Of a stretch of DNA of 64,000 bases, positions 7,712 to 17,021 are shown piece after piece. The notes under the pieces were generated by a model, which saw only the letters and a list, made by a program, of their open reading frames with translations, did no database searches and was not told the origin of the DNA. Every line of letters begins with the position of its first letter. Position 1 is the first letter of the stretch. The DNA is from Bradyrhizobium sp. Ec3.3. Lineage in GTDB: Bacteria > Pseudomonadota > Alphaproteobacteria > Rhizobiales > Xanthobacteraceae. A program made the position numbers and the translations under genes. The stretch spans positions 47,485-111,484 of the forward strand of contig NZ_AXAS01000007.1 of assembly GCF_000472925.1 (NCBI RefSeq), written 5' to 3'.

Positions 7712-8622
7712 TCTTGCTCAGGCTACCTCGTGGATATGCAGTCTCGCCGGTCGATGGATCGCCGCACCTTCGCTCCGTCCCGGCCAGATTCTTGAAGACG
7801 ATCGTGTGGGGTGCATGTCTACGATGGCCTCGCACGCAGCGGCCGAACCCGCTACCCGTCACCATCGCGCGCGCAAGCGGCTGCGTTTCAATCCTTACCA
7901 TGGCGGTCTGCGTCTTGGGAGCTGTGCTGGTCCTCGAATTGCACTCGAACGCTCGGGCTGAGACCGCAATCCCGGCGCTTGATTCCCATTCGCTCAGCTC
8001 CCTGGATGTCAATCCATATATCGCCTTCGTCGCCGAAGCTTCCCGCCGATTTGCGATCCCGGAGCACTGGATCCGTGCTGTCGTGCGGGTCGAGAGCAGC
8101 GGAAACGTGGGCGCCGTATCCTCTCGGGGAGCGCTGGGCCTGATGCAAATCATGCCCCAGACCTGGGTCGACCTGAGTATTCGCTACAGGCTCGGTGTCG
8201 ACCCCTTTGACCCCCGCGACAACATTCTCGCAGGCACCGCCTATCTTCGCGAGATGCTCGACCGGTTTGGATGGCGAGGATTTCTCGCAGCTTACAACGC
8301 CGGTCCAGAGCGGTACGAGGCGCATCTGGCTACGGGGCGACCACTACCTCTGGAAACGCAGGTTTACGTCGCCAGGCTCGCAGGATTGATCGGCATTAAA
8401 CGGGACGAGCTTGCGAGTTTGGCCGCCCGACGCACTCTTCCGTGGCGGCAGGCAGCACTATTCTTTGATCGCTCCGACGGCGCGTCGGTCAATGCCAGAT
8501 CGACATCGGCTCTGCATTCAATGAACAGCCCGAAAAATCTCTCGAACCTGGGAATGCTTGCCTTCGTACCTGGCGCGACCAAGCTCTTTGTGCAGCGATC
8601 AACCGAAGCGGAGTCCCGATGA
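7693..8622 (+). CDS. Lytic transglycosylase (SLT domain) of the transfer operon
   Basis: The C-terminal two thirds carry an SLT goose-lysozyme-like domain: VVRVESSGNVGAVSSRGALG with catalytic Glu in V-E-S-S, LMQIMPQTW, DPRDNILAGTAYLREMLDRF and FLAAYNAGPERYEAH. Such enzymes open peptidoglycan locally for the mating channel. The first start overlaps traF by 19 nt and would give 309 residues; an internal ATG at 7900 gives a 240-residue form with a typical signal peptide (MAVCVLGAVLVLELHSNARA) and may be the true start. It sits just upstream of the relaxase, a conserved order in these ICEs. Confidence 0.85.
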   Translation: MDKGRLILLRLPRGYAVSPVDGSPHLRSVPARFLKTIVWGACLRWPRTQRPNPLPVTIARASGCVSILTMAVCVLGAVLVLELHSNARAETAIPALDSHSLSSLDVNPYIAFVAEASRRFAIPEHWIRAVVRVESSGNVGAVSSRGALGLMQIMPQTWVDLSIRYRLGVDPFDPRDNILAGTAYLREMLDRFGWRGFLAAYNAGPERYEAHLATGRPLPLETQVYVARLAGLIGIKRDELASLAARRTLPWRQAALFFDRSDGASVNARSTSALHSMNSPKNLSNLGMLAFVPGATKLFVQRSTEAESR

Positions 8623-8863
8623 TCGCAATCGCATTTCGTCGCGTGTTGTCGAAGCTTGTCGCGCGTTGGAGAGTGCTGGGGAGGGAGCAGGGAATAGCCG
8701 ACCGCGGATGGCAGGATAAAAGCCGCAAGGTGCGGCCGGTCGGTCGGGTGAGAATTGTCAGTAAATTCAGATACGCTCCAAACATTGCGATGAGCCAGCA
8801 CAACTTGTCATTTTCGCCACGACACTGTTTTGGCTCGGCTTTCTGCACATTGCGGGGACCAAG
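8623..8863. other. Intergenic region before the relaxase, possible oriT location
   Basis: This 241-bp gap holds a small perfect hairpin, GCCGC (8722-8726) with GCGGC (8732-8736), followed by GGTCGGTCGGGTGAG. Relaxase genes commonly lie next to their oriT, so this is the natural place to look. No nic motif could be recognised by eye; an overlapping 82-residue frame here is not supported. Confidence 0.3.
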
Positions 8864-10591
8864 ATGACGCGTAACGATGATTTTCGCGTCCGCCCAGGCC
8901 AAATACGTTCGACACGCTGGCCGCGGGCAAAGCCCTTCTTGGCGCAAGCGCTCCAAGCCGCGCAGAAGGCCGGCGGTCTGTCACGTCGTGCCGGCAGTCG
9001 TGGCGGCCGGTTTGGGCGTGGGCGCGCTGCGACTCTTAGCGCCAACCGGCTCCTGCAACATCGAGGCCGCGGTGCCATGGTCAAGGCGCGTGTCGTGCGG
9101 CGGATGCGCTCGCCAGGCAGCCTGCGGGCCCATATCGGTTACCTGCGGCGTGACGGCGTCACCCGTGACGGATCGCGTGGCGAACTATTCGATGCTGCCG
9201 GAGATGGCGCAGATGGCCGAGGCTTTGCCGAGCGCTGCGAGAACGATCGGCATCATTTCCGCTTCATCGTCTCGCCGGATGACGCCGGCGAATTGGGAAG
9301 TTTACGCAGCTTTACGCGCGAGTTGATGGATCAGGCCTCACGCGATCTCGGTACGCGGCTTGACTGGGTCGCCATCGACCATTGGAACACTGAGCATCCG
9401 CATATCCATATCCTTGTGCGCGGCCGCGCCGATGATGGCTCGGACCTTGTGATCAGCCGCGATTATATCAGCAAAGGCCTGCGGGCCCGCGCAAGTGATC
9501 TCGTCACGCGCGAGCTTGGTCCCCGATCGGAGCTTGAGGTTCGGCGCGGCCTTGAGGCAGAGGTTGCGGCCGAGCGCTGGACGCGGCTCGACCGCGTGCT
9601 TGCTCGGGAAGCGGGACGGACGGACGGGGTGATCGATCTGCGGCCAGAGCGCGGCGGCGGGTCCGACCCATTGCGCGAGATCCGGATTGGCCGGATGCGG
9701 ACGCTCGAGCGGCTGGGGCTCGCTGAGCCCGCCGGTCCCGCGCGTTGGGTTCTCGCCCCCGATACGGAGCTGCGCTTGCGTGCGCTTGGGGAACGCGGCG
9801 ATATTATCAAGCGGCTGCATAAGACACTCGCAAAGGATGGCGCATCTCGTTCGCCATCCTCCTGGGCGCTCGAAGGCGAACGTCATGGCGAACCCATCAT
9901 CGGCCGCCTTATCGCCCGCGGGCTCGATGATGAGCTCAGGGGATCGGCGTTCGCCGTTGTCGACGGGATTGACGGACGTGTGCATCACCTCAGGCTCCCC
10001 GACATCGATGCGGCCGGTGACGGTCCACTTGGCGGGATCGTCGAGCTGCGTCGCTTCGAGGATACGAGGGGCCGGCAGCGGATCGCGCTTGCCGTCCGCT
10101 CAGATCTTAATCTCGACCAGCAGGTGGCTTCGGAAGGGGCGACCTGGCTCGACCGGCGCCTGGTCGCTCGTGAGCCCATCGATCTCACGCGCGGCGGATT
10201 TGGCGCCGAGGTTCGGGCCGCGCTCGATCGCCGGATCGGTGCGCTGGTGGAGCAGGGGCTTGCCCGCCGGGATGGCGACAAAGTCACATTAGGCCGCAAC
10301 CTGATTGGCACTCTCCGCAAGCGTGAGCTCGATACCGTGGGCCGGCGCTTGGCCTCCGAAACAGGGCTGGCGCATGTACCCGCCGAGGCGGGAGAGTCCG
10401 TTTCCGGGGTTTACCGCCAGAGGATCTCGCTCGCCTCCGGTCGCTTTGTCATGATCGACAACGGGCTCGGCTTCCAGCTCGTGCCCTGGACCCCGTCGCT
10501 CGAGCGTGAGCTCGGCAAGCAGGTCAGCGGTATCGCCGGTCCCGGCGGGGTCGACTGGAGTTTTGGGCGCAAGCGCGACCTTTCGCTCTGA
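8864..10591 (+). CDS. rlxS: RlxS-type relaxase with DUF3363 domain
   Basis: A 575-residue protein. After a basic leader it reads VKARVVRRMRSPGSLRAHIG and YLRRDGVTRDG, then the metal-binding three-His motif HWNTEHPHIHILVRGRADDG (about residues 172-191) of MOB relaxases. The later part is the DUF3363 domain (TYLDRRLVAREPIDL-like region near residue 430). It nicks oriT and pilots the strand through the TraG coupling protein encoded just downstream. RlxS is the name used for the ICEMlSym enzyme with this architecture. No break is visible, and length is normal for the family. The catalytic tyrosine could not be assigned by eye. Confidence 0.85.
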   Translation: MTRNDDFRVRPGQIRSTRWPRAKPFLAQALQAAQKAGGLSRRAGSRGGRFGRGRAATLSANRLLQHRGRGAMVKARVVRRMRSPGSLRAHIGYLRRDGVTRDGSRGELFDAAGDGADGRGFAERCENDRHHFRFIVSPDDAGELGSLRSFTRELMDQASRDLGTRLDWVAIDHWNTEHPHIHILVRGRADDGSDLVISRDYISKGLRARASDLVTRELGPRSELEVRRGLEAEVAAERWTRLDRVLAREAGRTDGVIDLRPERGGGSDPLREIRIGRMRTLERLGLAEPAGPARWVLAPDTELRLRALGERGDIIKRLHKTLAKDGASRSPSSWALEGERHGEPIIGRLIARGLDDELRGSAFAVVDGIDGRVHHLRLPDIDAAGDGPLGGIVELRRFEDTRGRQRIALAVRSDLNLDQQVASEGATWLDRRLVAREPIDLTRGGFGAEVRAALDRRIGALVEQGLARRDGDKVTLGRNLIGTLRKRELDTVGRRLASETGLAHVPAEAGESVSGVYRQRISLASGRFVMIDNGLGFQLVPWTPSLERELGKQVSGIAGPGGVDWSFGRKRDLSL

Positions 10592-10682
10592 CCCGCCGAT
10601 CTCTTCGCCATGCTGCGCAACACCGCGACCTCGACAGGATAGCCGTTGAATGGCGCCGTCGCGGTGCGCATCAATTCTGGTC

Positions 10683-12656
10683 ATGCCCGCAACGAAGATT
10701 CTTTGGGGTCAACTGCTCTTTGTCTCGCTGGTCGTGCTCGCTTTCCTCTGGGCGGCCACCGAATGGACGGCTTGGCGTCTGGCTTTCCAGCCGCAGCTCG
10801 GGCCTGCCTGGTTCATGATCGCGGGCTGGCCTATCTACCAACCGGCTGCCTTCTTCCTTTGGTGGTTCGAGTTCGACGCCTACGCGCCTGTCATCTTCGT
10901 CAAGGGAGCGTGCATCGCCGCAAGCGGCGGGATCGTATCGGTCGGCGTCGCCATCTTCCTTTCGGTGTGGCGGGCAAAGGAAGCTCGGCATGTGACAACA
11001 TACGGGTCGTCCCGTTGGGCGGATGCGCGGGAGGTTCGCCGTGCGGGACTTCTGGGGCTAGATGGCGTCGTGCTCGGTCGTTTTGAGGGCCGTTACCTCC
11101 GGCACGATGGGCCCGAGCACGTCTTGTGCTTTGCCCCGACACGTTCCGGCAAAGGCGTCGGCCTTGTCATTCCGACACTGCTGACCTGGCCGAACTCCAC
11201 GATCGTCCACGATATCAAGGGCGAGAACTTCCAGCTGACCTCCGGATGGCGTGCCCGCTTTGGGCCAGTGCTGTTATTTGACCCGACCAATCCGGCGAGC
11301 GCGGCCTACAACCCACTGCTCGAGATTCGCCGAGGCGACTGCGAGGTTCGCGACGCCCAGAACATCGCCGACATTCTCGTCGATCCTGAAGGCGCGCTCG
11401 AGCGTCGCAATCACTGGGAGAAGACCAGCCATTCCCTGCTGGTCGGGGCAATTCTCCACATCCTCTACGCGGAACCAGACAAGACGCTTGCGGGCGTTGC
11501 CAACTTCCTGTCGGACCCGTTGCGCCCGATCGAAACGACCCTGAATGCAATGTTGGCGACGCCCCATCTGGGAGAGCGTGTTCATCCGGTCGTGGCTTCG
11601 GCGGCGCGCGAACTCCTCAACAAGAGTGAAAATGAACGCTCCGGCGTCTTGTCGACCACGATGAGCTTCCTAGGGCTCTACCGGGACCCCGTGGTTGCCA
11701 AGGTCACGGGGCGGAGCGACTGGTGCATTCGCGATCTTGTCGACGGACCCCGACCGATCTCACTTTACCTTGTGGTGCCGCCGTCCGACATAGCCCGAAC
11801 AAAGCCCCTCATGCGGCTCGTGCTCAACCAGATCGGACGGCGGCTAACCGAGAGCCTCGATACCGACCGACGGCGGCAGAAGCTGCTCCTGATGCTCGAT
11901 GAGTTCGCGGCCCTCGGCCGGCTCGACTTCTTCGAGAGCCAGCTCGCCTTCATGGCTGGCTATGGCATCCGCAGCTTTCTGATCACCCAAAGCCTGAACC
12001 AGCTCGAGCGCGCCTATGGGGCGAACCACGCGATCCTCGACAATTGCCATATCCGCGTTGCCTTCTCGACCAACGATGAGCGCACTGCCAAACGCGTGTC
12101 TGACGCGCTCGGAACCGCCACCGAAATGCGCGCGATGAAGAACTATGCCGGGCATCGGCTCTCGCCATGGCTTGGCCACCTGATGGTCAGCCGCCAGGAA
12201 ACATCACGTCCGCTGCTCACACCCGGGGAAGTGATGCAGCTCTCGCCCAGCGAGGCCATTGTGATGGTTTCCGGCGTGCACCCGGTGCGCGCGCACAAGG
12301 TGCGGTACTACGAAGATCCGCAGTTCCAAACTCGTATATTGGGCCCGTCGCGCAACGTTCCAGTCGGCTTGGTCTCGCAGCCCGACGATTGGTCGGCCCA
12401 CACGCCGATTCCGCCCTCGATCGATCTGCTTACCGGGTTAAAGCGCAACGTCCGCGATGGGAATGGCGGCATTCGACGCGAGCCAGAACTGGCGCAGGAG
12501 GAGGTCGTGATCACGGCGCCGCGCGCCGACAACGAATTCGATGCCGCGCTCGATGACAGCGATGCTGATGCCGTACAAGCGACGGCGGTGAACCGCTCGA
12601 TGCAAGGGCTCGCACGTTCGGTCAGCCTCGACCCGGACGATAAGATGGGTCTTTGA
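10683..12656 (+). CDS. traG: TraG/VirD4-family type IV coupling protein
   Basis: A 657-residue inner-membrane ATPase. Two or three hydrophobic segments lie in the first 110 residues (LLFVSLVVLAFLWAATEW and a later AVAIFL segment). The nucleotide-binding domain has Walker A in APTRSGKGVGLVIPTLLTWP and Walker B in LLLMLDEFAALGRLDFFESQ. The TraG signature HWEKTSHSLLVGAILHI and LYLVVPPSDIARTKPLMRL follow the family. It links relaxase-bound DNA to the mating pore. ATG at 10683 matches the usual start MPATKILWGQ; an upstream start at 10650 adds eleven unconserved residues. The gene follows rlxS by 91 nt. Confidence 0.92.
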   Translation: MPATKILWGQLLFVSLVVLAFLWAATEWTAWRLAFQPQLGPAWFMIAGWPIYQPAAFFLWWFEFDAYAPVIFVKGACIAASGGIVSVGVAIFLSVWRAKEARHVTTYGSSRWADAREVRRAGLLGLDGVVLGRFEGRYLRHDGPEHVLCFAPTRSGKGVGLVIPTLLTWPNSTIVHDIKGENFQLTSGWRARFGPVLLFDPTNPASAAYNPLLEIRRGDCEVRDAQNIADILVDPEGALERRNHWEKTSHSLLVGAILHILYAEPDKTLAGVANFLSDPLRPIETTLNAMLATPHLGERVHPVVASAARELLNKSENERSGVLSTTMSFLGLYRDPVVAKVTGRSDWCIRDLVDGPRPISLYLVVPPSDIARTKPLMRLVLNQIGRRLTESLDTDRRRQKLLLMLDEFAALGRLDFFESQLAFMAGYGIRSFLITQSLNQLERAYGANHAILDNCHIRVAFSTNDERTAKRVSDALGTATEMRAMKNYAGHRLSPWLGHLMVSRQETSRPLLTPGEVMQLSPSEAIVMVSGVHPVRAHKVRYYEDPQFQTRILGPSRNVPVGLVSQPDDWSAHTPIPPSIDLLTGLKRNVRDGNGGIRREPELAQEEVVITAPRADNEFDAALDDSDADAVQATAVNRSMQGLARSVSLDPDDKMGL

Positions 12657-12665
12657 GGGGCCGAG

Positions 12666-13115
12666 ATGAAGAAGGCCCAGCTCAGCATCTATCTCGATCC
12701 AGAGATCTTCCGCAGCCTTGAGGCATTTGCAAAACGTCAGGCCAAGCCCAAGTCGCTAGTTGCCGAGGCTGCCGTTGCCTCCTTCCTGTCTCCCGACGAG
12801 TCCGAGCGGCGTGAGGCAGCGATAGCCAAGCGGCTCGACCGGATGGTGCGTGTGCTCGAGCGCCTTGAGCGTAATGACAGTGTTGCGCTGGAAACAATTG
12901 GCCTGTTCATCCGCTTTTGGTTGACGGCAACTCCAGCATTGCCGGAGCAGTCGAGCCCTGGAGCGCGCGCCAAGGGCGCTGAACGCTACGATCGCTTTAT
13001 TGAAGCGCTCGGACGGCGGCTCTCCAGTGGATCGTCGATCGTCAAGGAAGTCAGTCTCGAATCGTGTGACGTGGGAAGCCTTGATCCGACCCAAGACAAA
13101 GCCGGCCCCACCTGA
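12666..13115 (+). CDS. CopG/ribbon-helix-helix protein next to traG
   Basis: A 149-residue protein starting MKKAQLSIYLDPEIFRSLEA, a ribbon-helix-helix beta strand plus helix, followed by FAKRQAKPKSLVAEAAVASF. The C-terminal half is helical and amphipathic. Proteins of this type are encoded between traG and trbB in many alphaproteobacterial ICEs and may act as auxiliary DNA-binding factors. The start lies 9 nt after the traG stop. The expected next gene, trbB, is missing: coding sequence ends here and an unrelated cluster follows. Confidence 0.75.
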   Translation: MKKAQLSIYLDPEIFRSLEAFAKRQAKPKSLVAEAAVASFLSPDESERREAAIAKRLDRMVRVLERLERNDSVALETIGLFIRFWLTATPALPEQSSPGARAKGAERYDRFIEALGRRLSSGSSIVKEVSLESCDVGSLDPTQDKAGPT

Positions 13116-13848
13116 TCGCCCGCCATATCTTTCGCTACGCCAGACTGCGATCGCCATCGTCAATGAGTTGAAGCACGCTCGCTGATGTCCTTTCGTTCCC
13201 GCCAGGTACAATCATCTCATCGAAATCGATCGTTGCGGCGTCGGCTGGTGTACCTGGGAAGGAGAAGAGAGACATGCGCTCCATGGCGAAATCAATCGCA
13301 GGCAATCGAGCTCGAGCCCGCTGTCTCCGTGCCGCGCAAGTGTCGCTCTTCGGCTGCGCGAAAAGCGATCGTCTGGACTCAGCGAAGCGCTCGATGAGCG
13401 GCCCGAGTTCGCCGCGGACCGTCCGAGTGTCGGCAAAAAGAAGCCGCCCTCCAAGGTTTTCTGAAGCCCGCTTCATCTGGAGACGCGGTATACTTTGACG
13501 ACATGCGCCAGGTTTGACCGTCTCGAGCGCAATGTGCAGATGATAACCCTAGACCGGCGCGCTACACGCCCGCTATCACCTCTCGGTCATGTGCGGCTGC
13601 CGGAATCTCGGTAGGCGAGGCAGCTCTCCTCAGCGACGAGTGCTTCAAGGTTCTGGCCGAACAGGATTTCGGAGTAACCAATCATCGCATGCTCCCAAAA
13701 CCAAGTCCCGAAGATATCATCTCGGACGGTCCTGTCCATTTAGTGAGGCCGAAGTGAACCTCCTGCTTATGCTGTGTGCGGCTTGGCCGGGCCAGCCCGT
13801 CGAGAGCCTCGGCGTCCGCCGCTCCGGCTAGAAAACGAGGCAAAGAAC
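13116..13848. other. Decayed junction between the ICE transfer genes and the phosphonate catabolism cluster
   Basis: This is where the trb genes would be expected. Instead only short mutually overlapping frames occur. A 113-residue minus-strand frame (13135-13476) has no recognisable motif and lacks a good ribosome site. The region looks like the scar of a rearrangement or deletion, but no terminal inverted repeat or target duplication was found by eye. Confidence 0.5.
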
Positions 13849-14715
13849 TCAGCGTAGAAACTGCTTCTCAACGAGCCTCACGCGGTCCATTCCCTGCAGA
13901 CGGAAAATTTCTTCGACGGAAACGATATCCTTGTTCACCGTATGAATGCCGCCATCACGGCGAATGCGTGCAAACACATCCTTCATTGCCGTCACAGACG
14001 CTCGGATTGCGTGGTTGCCGTAAATGACCATTCTTATTTTGCCCAACGCAGAGATCCGCGCCGCGTTCATTTCGGGATAAGCGGTCGGCACGATGACTAT
14101 AGGAGCATGGCCGCTCCAGGCGCGCACAAAGCTTTCTACCTCATTAGGTGTCTTCTGCTTGGAGTGTATCAGGATCATGTCGGCGCCAGCCGATTCATAT
14201 GCTGCCGCTCGCTTGAGTGCCTCCGCCTCCCCCAAGCCCGCAATTAATGCTTCGGTGCGAGCGATGACCAGAAAGTTAGGATCTCGCCGCGAAGCAAGGG
14301 CCGCGGCAATTTTGCCTTCGAACTCCTCGATCCGGAGTAACTCCTGCCGGCCTGTTGTCGCAAGGCTAGATACCTTGGGAAACGTTTTGTCCTCGATGAC
14401 GATTGCGGCAGCACCAGCACGTTCGTATTCGGCAATTGCATGGGTGACGTTGATGGCATTGCCGTAGCCGGTATCAATATCGGCAATGATTGGCAACGGC
14501 GTTTGATCTGACATTGCACGCACCATATCAAGGTGCTGAGTCATGCTGACGAAGGACAGATCAGGCAGGCCGTAAAGAGCCGAGAGTTCAAAGCCTGAAG
14601 CCCAGATTCCATCGAACCCTGCCTCCTCCACGAGTTTTGCGGATAAGGGGCTGTGAGCCGCCATGACATGTAACAGCCGATCTTCAGCTATTTTTTTTCG
14701 CAATTTCGAGGTCAT
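13849..14715 (-). CDS. palA: Phosphonopyruvate hydrolase-type member of the PEP mutase/isocitrate lyase family
   Basis: A 288-residue TIM-barrel enzyme. Active-site residues line up with Mytilus PEP mutase at a constant offset of six: D79 and D81 (IIADIDTGYGN), E108 (VIEDK), K114 (TFPK). The gating-loop position equal to mutase Asn122 is Ser116 (FPKVSS), not Asn. As I recall, phosphonopyruvate hydrolase PalA of Variovorax Pal2 has Thr there and shares the RQELLRIEEF and VIYGNHAIRA regions. The expected reaction is phosphonopyruvate plus water to pyruvate plus phosphate in the cytosol. The aminotransferase gene lies 63 nt upstream on the same strand, matching phosphonoalanine catabolism. A mutase or other C-C lyase is less likely. 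Confidence 0.75.
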   Translation of the reverse strand: MTSKLRKKIAEDRLLHVMAAHSPLSAKLVEEAGFDGIWASGFELSALYGLPDLSFVSMTQHLDMVRAMSDQTPLPIIADIDTGYGNAINVTHAIAEYERAGAAAIVIEDKTFPKVSSLATTGRQELLRIEEFEGKIAAALASRRDPNFLVIARTEALIAGLGEAEALKRAAAYESAGADMILIHSKQKTPNEVESFVRAWSGHAPIVIVPTAYPEMNAARISALGKIRMVIYGNHAIRASVTAMKDVFARIRRDGGIHTVNKDIVSVEEIFRLQGMDRVRLVEKQFLR

Positions 14716-14778
14716 GGTGACTCCGTTCCAGTAGCGTCTCGGTTAACAGCGTGTTGAGCACCGAGCAGATTGAATCAC

Positions 14779-15945
14779 TTAATCCGCGGGCCCGCACTCG
14801 AGGAGTGCTGCTATCCGGGTGATGCCGATCTCAGCCGCTTTCCGGTTCGATGGCGTCGAAAGCGACAATCGCACTGCGTTCGGCACGGGCTGATTGTCTA
14901 CGGCGAAGAGCTCGGCGCTCCTAATCAATACCCCAGCAGCCACTGCCGATCGTGCAAAGCTGTCGCGCGTCCATGGCGGCGGCAACGGCAACCAGACATG
15001 CATCGAAGCCGGTTTTGAGACAAGGCCGAAGCGGCCTAAGGCGCGACGTGCAATCGCCTCTCGCGCTCTATTCTCCTCTCGGATCGCCCCTGAAATCAAA
15101 TCCGCCGCGCCCGTTAGCGTCCAATTTGCAACGACTGCGGCCAACAATGGAGCCGCAGTCCAGAACGACAGTCGTTCGACCGGCGTCAGCGCCGAATTGC
15201 AATGCGCCCGCGAAGGCGCCACCAAGTATGCCAAACGTAACCCGTGTGCGAGTCCTTTCGTCGCGCTCATCACGTACCACACGACGTCTGGTGCGATCTT
15301 GGCAATCGGTGGCACGGCATCGGGATGCAGGCGTCCAAGGGCGTCATCCTCGATGATCGGCACGCCGTAACGGCGGGAAATGTCTGCAAGAGCGAGCCGA
15401 CGGGATAACGGCATGATCGCCGTCGTCGGATTCTGCACCGTGGGATTGCAGTAAAGGGCGCGGACGCCGCCGTTCCGGCAAGCTCTTTCGAAGGCGTCAG
15501 GCAAAATACCATGCTCGTCGGCATCGAGTCCCACCAACTGCACGCCGGCCATCCCGGCAAGCTCACGTAAGGCCCCGTAAGACAAGCGTTCCGCTAACAA
15601 TCGGCCACCTTTGCCAACCAAATGATGAAGCAGAATAAGCAGCGCGCTTTGCGTCCCATTTGTCGTGAGGATGCATTCGATATCGATCGCATCGCCAAGG
15701 CGTGGCGCCAGATAGCGCGCCCCACCCAGTCTTCCGCTGGACGAGCCGCGCGCGGCGCCACCATGAACCAATGGGTCCAGGCCATGCTCAGAACGAAGCC
15801 GCTGAATCGCGCGAGCCAGTTTGATATCAAGCCTGGGCACCGCAGGGGGCAATGAACGAGTGAAATCAACAAGCGAGATTTCTTCATTGGGTCGGCAAAC
15901 TTGTGGAGCTTGGAGTTCCATGGAAGCTGGGTTTGTATTTTGCAA
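14779..15945 (-). CDS. MocR-derived PLP aminotransferase, predicted phosphonoalanine:oxoacid transaminase
   Basis: A 388-residue fold-type I PLP enzyme resembling the aminotransferase half of MocR regulators but with no winged-helix domain: the amino terminus is only about 30 residues of unrelated sequence. Seen motifs are TTNGTQSALLILL (cofactor phosphate site), CNPTVQNPTTAIM (N172 region), IIEDDALGRLHPD with D200, and SATKGLAHGLRLAYL with Schiff-base K230. It is upstream of and co-directional with the phosphonopyruvate hydrolase gene, so conversion of phosphonoalanine to phosphonopyruvate is the natural guess. A clear paralogue occurs at 55439-56602 in the biosynthetic cluster. Substrate is inferred from context only. 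Confidence 0.75.
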   Translation of the reverse strand: MQNTNPASMELQAPQVCRPNEEISLVDFTRSLPPAVPRLDIKLARAIQRLRSEHGLDPLVHGGAARGSSSGRLGGARYLAPRLGDAIDIECILTTNGTQSALLILLHHLVGKGGRLLAERLSYGALRELAGMAGVQLVGLDADEHGILPDAFERACRNGGVRALYCNPTVQNPTTAIMPLSRRLALADISRRYGVPIIEDDALGRLHPDAVPPIAKIAPDVVWYVMSATKGLAHGLRLAYLVAPSRAHCNSALTPVERLSFWTAAPLLAAVVANWTLTGAADLISGAIREENRAREAIARRALGRFGLVSKPASMHVWLPLPPPWTRDSFARSAVAAGVLIRSAELFAVDNQPVPNAVRLSLSTPSNRKAAEIGITRIAALLECGPAD

Positions 15946-15987
15946 AAGAAATCGCTCGCAGCCGAATTTTGGCCACTACAGACCTTA

Positions 15988-16029
15988 AGTCTATAACCAT
16001 ACAACGTTTCGAAGTCAAAGGTTCTATAC
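15988..16029. promoter_or_regulatory. Two candidate PhnF/GntR operator half-sites in the divergent intergenic region
   Basis: GTCTATAACC at 15989-15998 (reverse GGTTATAGAC) and GGTTCTATAC at 16020-16029 lie between the divergent aminotransferase and regulator genes. GntR/HutC-family regulators bind palindromes built on GGT-type half-sites around a TATA-like core. The same GGTTCTATA appears again before the ABC operon. Binding is inferred. Confidence 0.5.
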
Positions 16030-16080
16030 AACTATTTCCAAAACAGGTACCGTTCTGTGCACAGCAAGGGAAGCTCAGCG

Positions 16081-16836
16081 GTGAAGGAAAATTCAAATCG
16101 GATTGAGCGGGCGGGTATTAGCCTGTGGCGACAGGTCGGGGATGCCCTCGCCGAGGATATTGCAAGTGGCGCTTTCGCGGCGGGCGAGCGCCTACCTTCC
16201 AGTGAGTCGCTTGCAGCACGTTTCAGCGTAAATCGACACACCGTGCTCAAGGCGATCTCACATCTGGAAACGGAGGGTTTTGTGAGGATCGAGCGTGCGC
16301 GGGGAGCCTTCGCCGTCGTAAATCCCATTGAATTGCGTCTCGGTGCCAGAAGTTGGTTCGAACAGAACCTTCGTGATGGCAATCGCGCGCCTTCACGTAC
16401 AGTTATCGCGGTCGAAAGAATTCGGGCTCCACTAGAGATCGCTACGCCGCTCCAAATCAAGCCCGGCAGCCCAGTTCTCTTCGTGACCCTGCTCGGCGAA
16501 GCGGATGGATTTCCGGTCAACTATAACTACAACTATTTTCCGCTGCAGCGCATGCCGAATGTTGAGACAGCATTCCAGGCAATCGGTAAGGGCCCGACGG
16601 AGGACTTTTCTTTCGGCAAGATATTCAAGTCCATCGGCGTGAAAGATTTTCGGCGCAAAACGATCCGAATTCGCGCGCGACCACCGAGCCGCGAAGAGGC
16701 AGCGCATCTGAAAATGCCGATGAGCGCTTACGTTCTTATGACTGAAGTCGTTCAGGTCGACAGCAAGGATACCCCTGTCGTGTATGCCGAAACTTGCTAC
16801 AGCGCCGGCCGCGTGAGCTTACTCGTGGACATTTGA
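16081..16836 (+). CDS. phnF: GntR/HutC-family regulator, PhnF-type
   Basis: A 251-residue protein with an amino-terminal winged helix (ISLWRQVGDALAEDIASGAF, then ERLPSSESLAARFSVNRHTV and LKAISHLETEGFVRI) and a C-terminal UTRA ligand-binding domain. ALWRQI-type starts and the R-F-x-V-N-R-H-T recognition helix are typical of PhnF, the regulator of phosphonate genes. The GTG at 16081 has AAGGGAAG about nine nt upstream and is preferred over GTG 16057, which has no ribosome site. Located between the divergent catabolic genes and the ABC operon, it most likely represses both until a phosphonate or its metabolite binds. Ligand is unknown. Confidence 0.85.
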   Translation: MKENSNRIERAGISLWRQVGDALAEDIASGAFAAGERLPSSESLAARFSVNRHTVLKAISHLETEGFVRIERARGAFAVVNPIELRLGARSWFEQNLRDGNRAPSRTVIAVERIRAPLEIATPLQIKPGSPVLFVTLLGEADGFPVNYNYNYFPLQRMPNVETAFQAIGKGPTEDFSFGKIFKSIGVKDFRRKTIRIRARPPSREEAAHLKMPMSAYVLMTEVVQVDSKDTPVVYAETCYSAGRVSLLVDI

Positions 16837-17021
16837 TGCCTCGCGATTGGCAAGGCTCGCGCCGGCCCGGACAAATCCTCGCCAGACCGGGCGCGAGTAC
16901 CGCCGGTCTCAAGCGCTCGACGAGACCGCATAGCCTGGGGCGAAGTCATGTCCGGCGGTAAAGCCGGGCGTCCGGCCCTGCGGAGTTGCAATACTTCCGT
17001 CATCAAACCGTCATGCGTCAA

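Noticed and set aside
8619..8867. 82-residue plus-strand frame before the relaxase
   Set aside because: It overlaps the relaxase start, has no conserved motif and has an irregular composition.
13135..13476. 113-residue minus-strand frame after the CopG-like gene
   Set aside because: No recognisable domain and no ribosome site; the region looks decayed.
13849..14715. Call as methylisocitrate lyase or PEP mutase
   Set aside because: The lyase KKCGH motif is absent and the gating loop has FPKVSS instead of the mutase FPKxNS; hydrolase type fits better.
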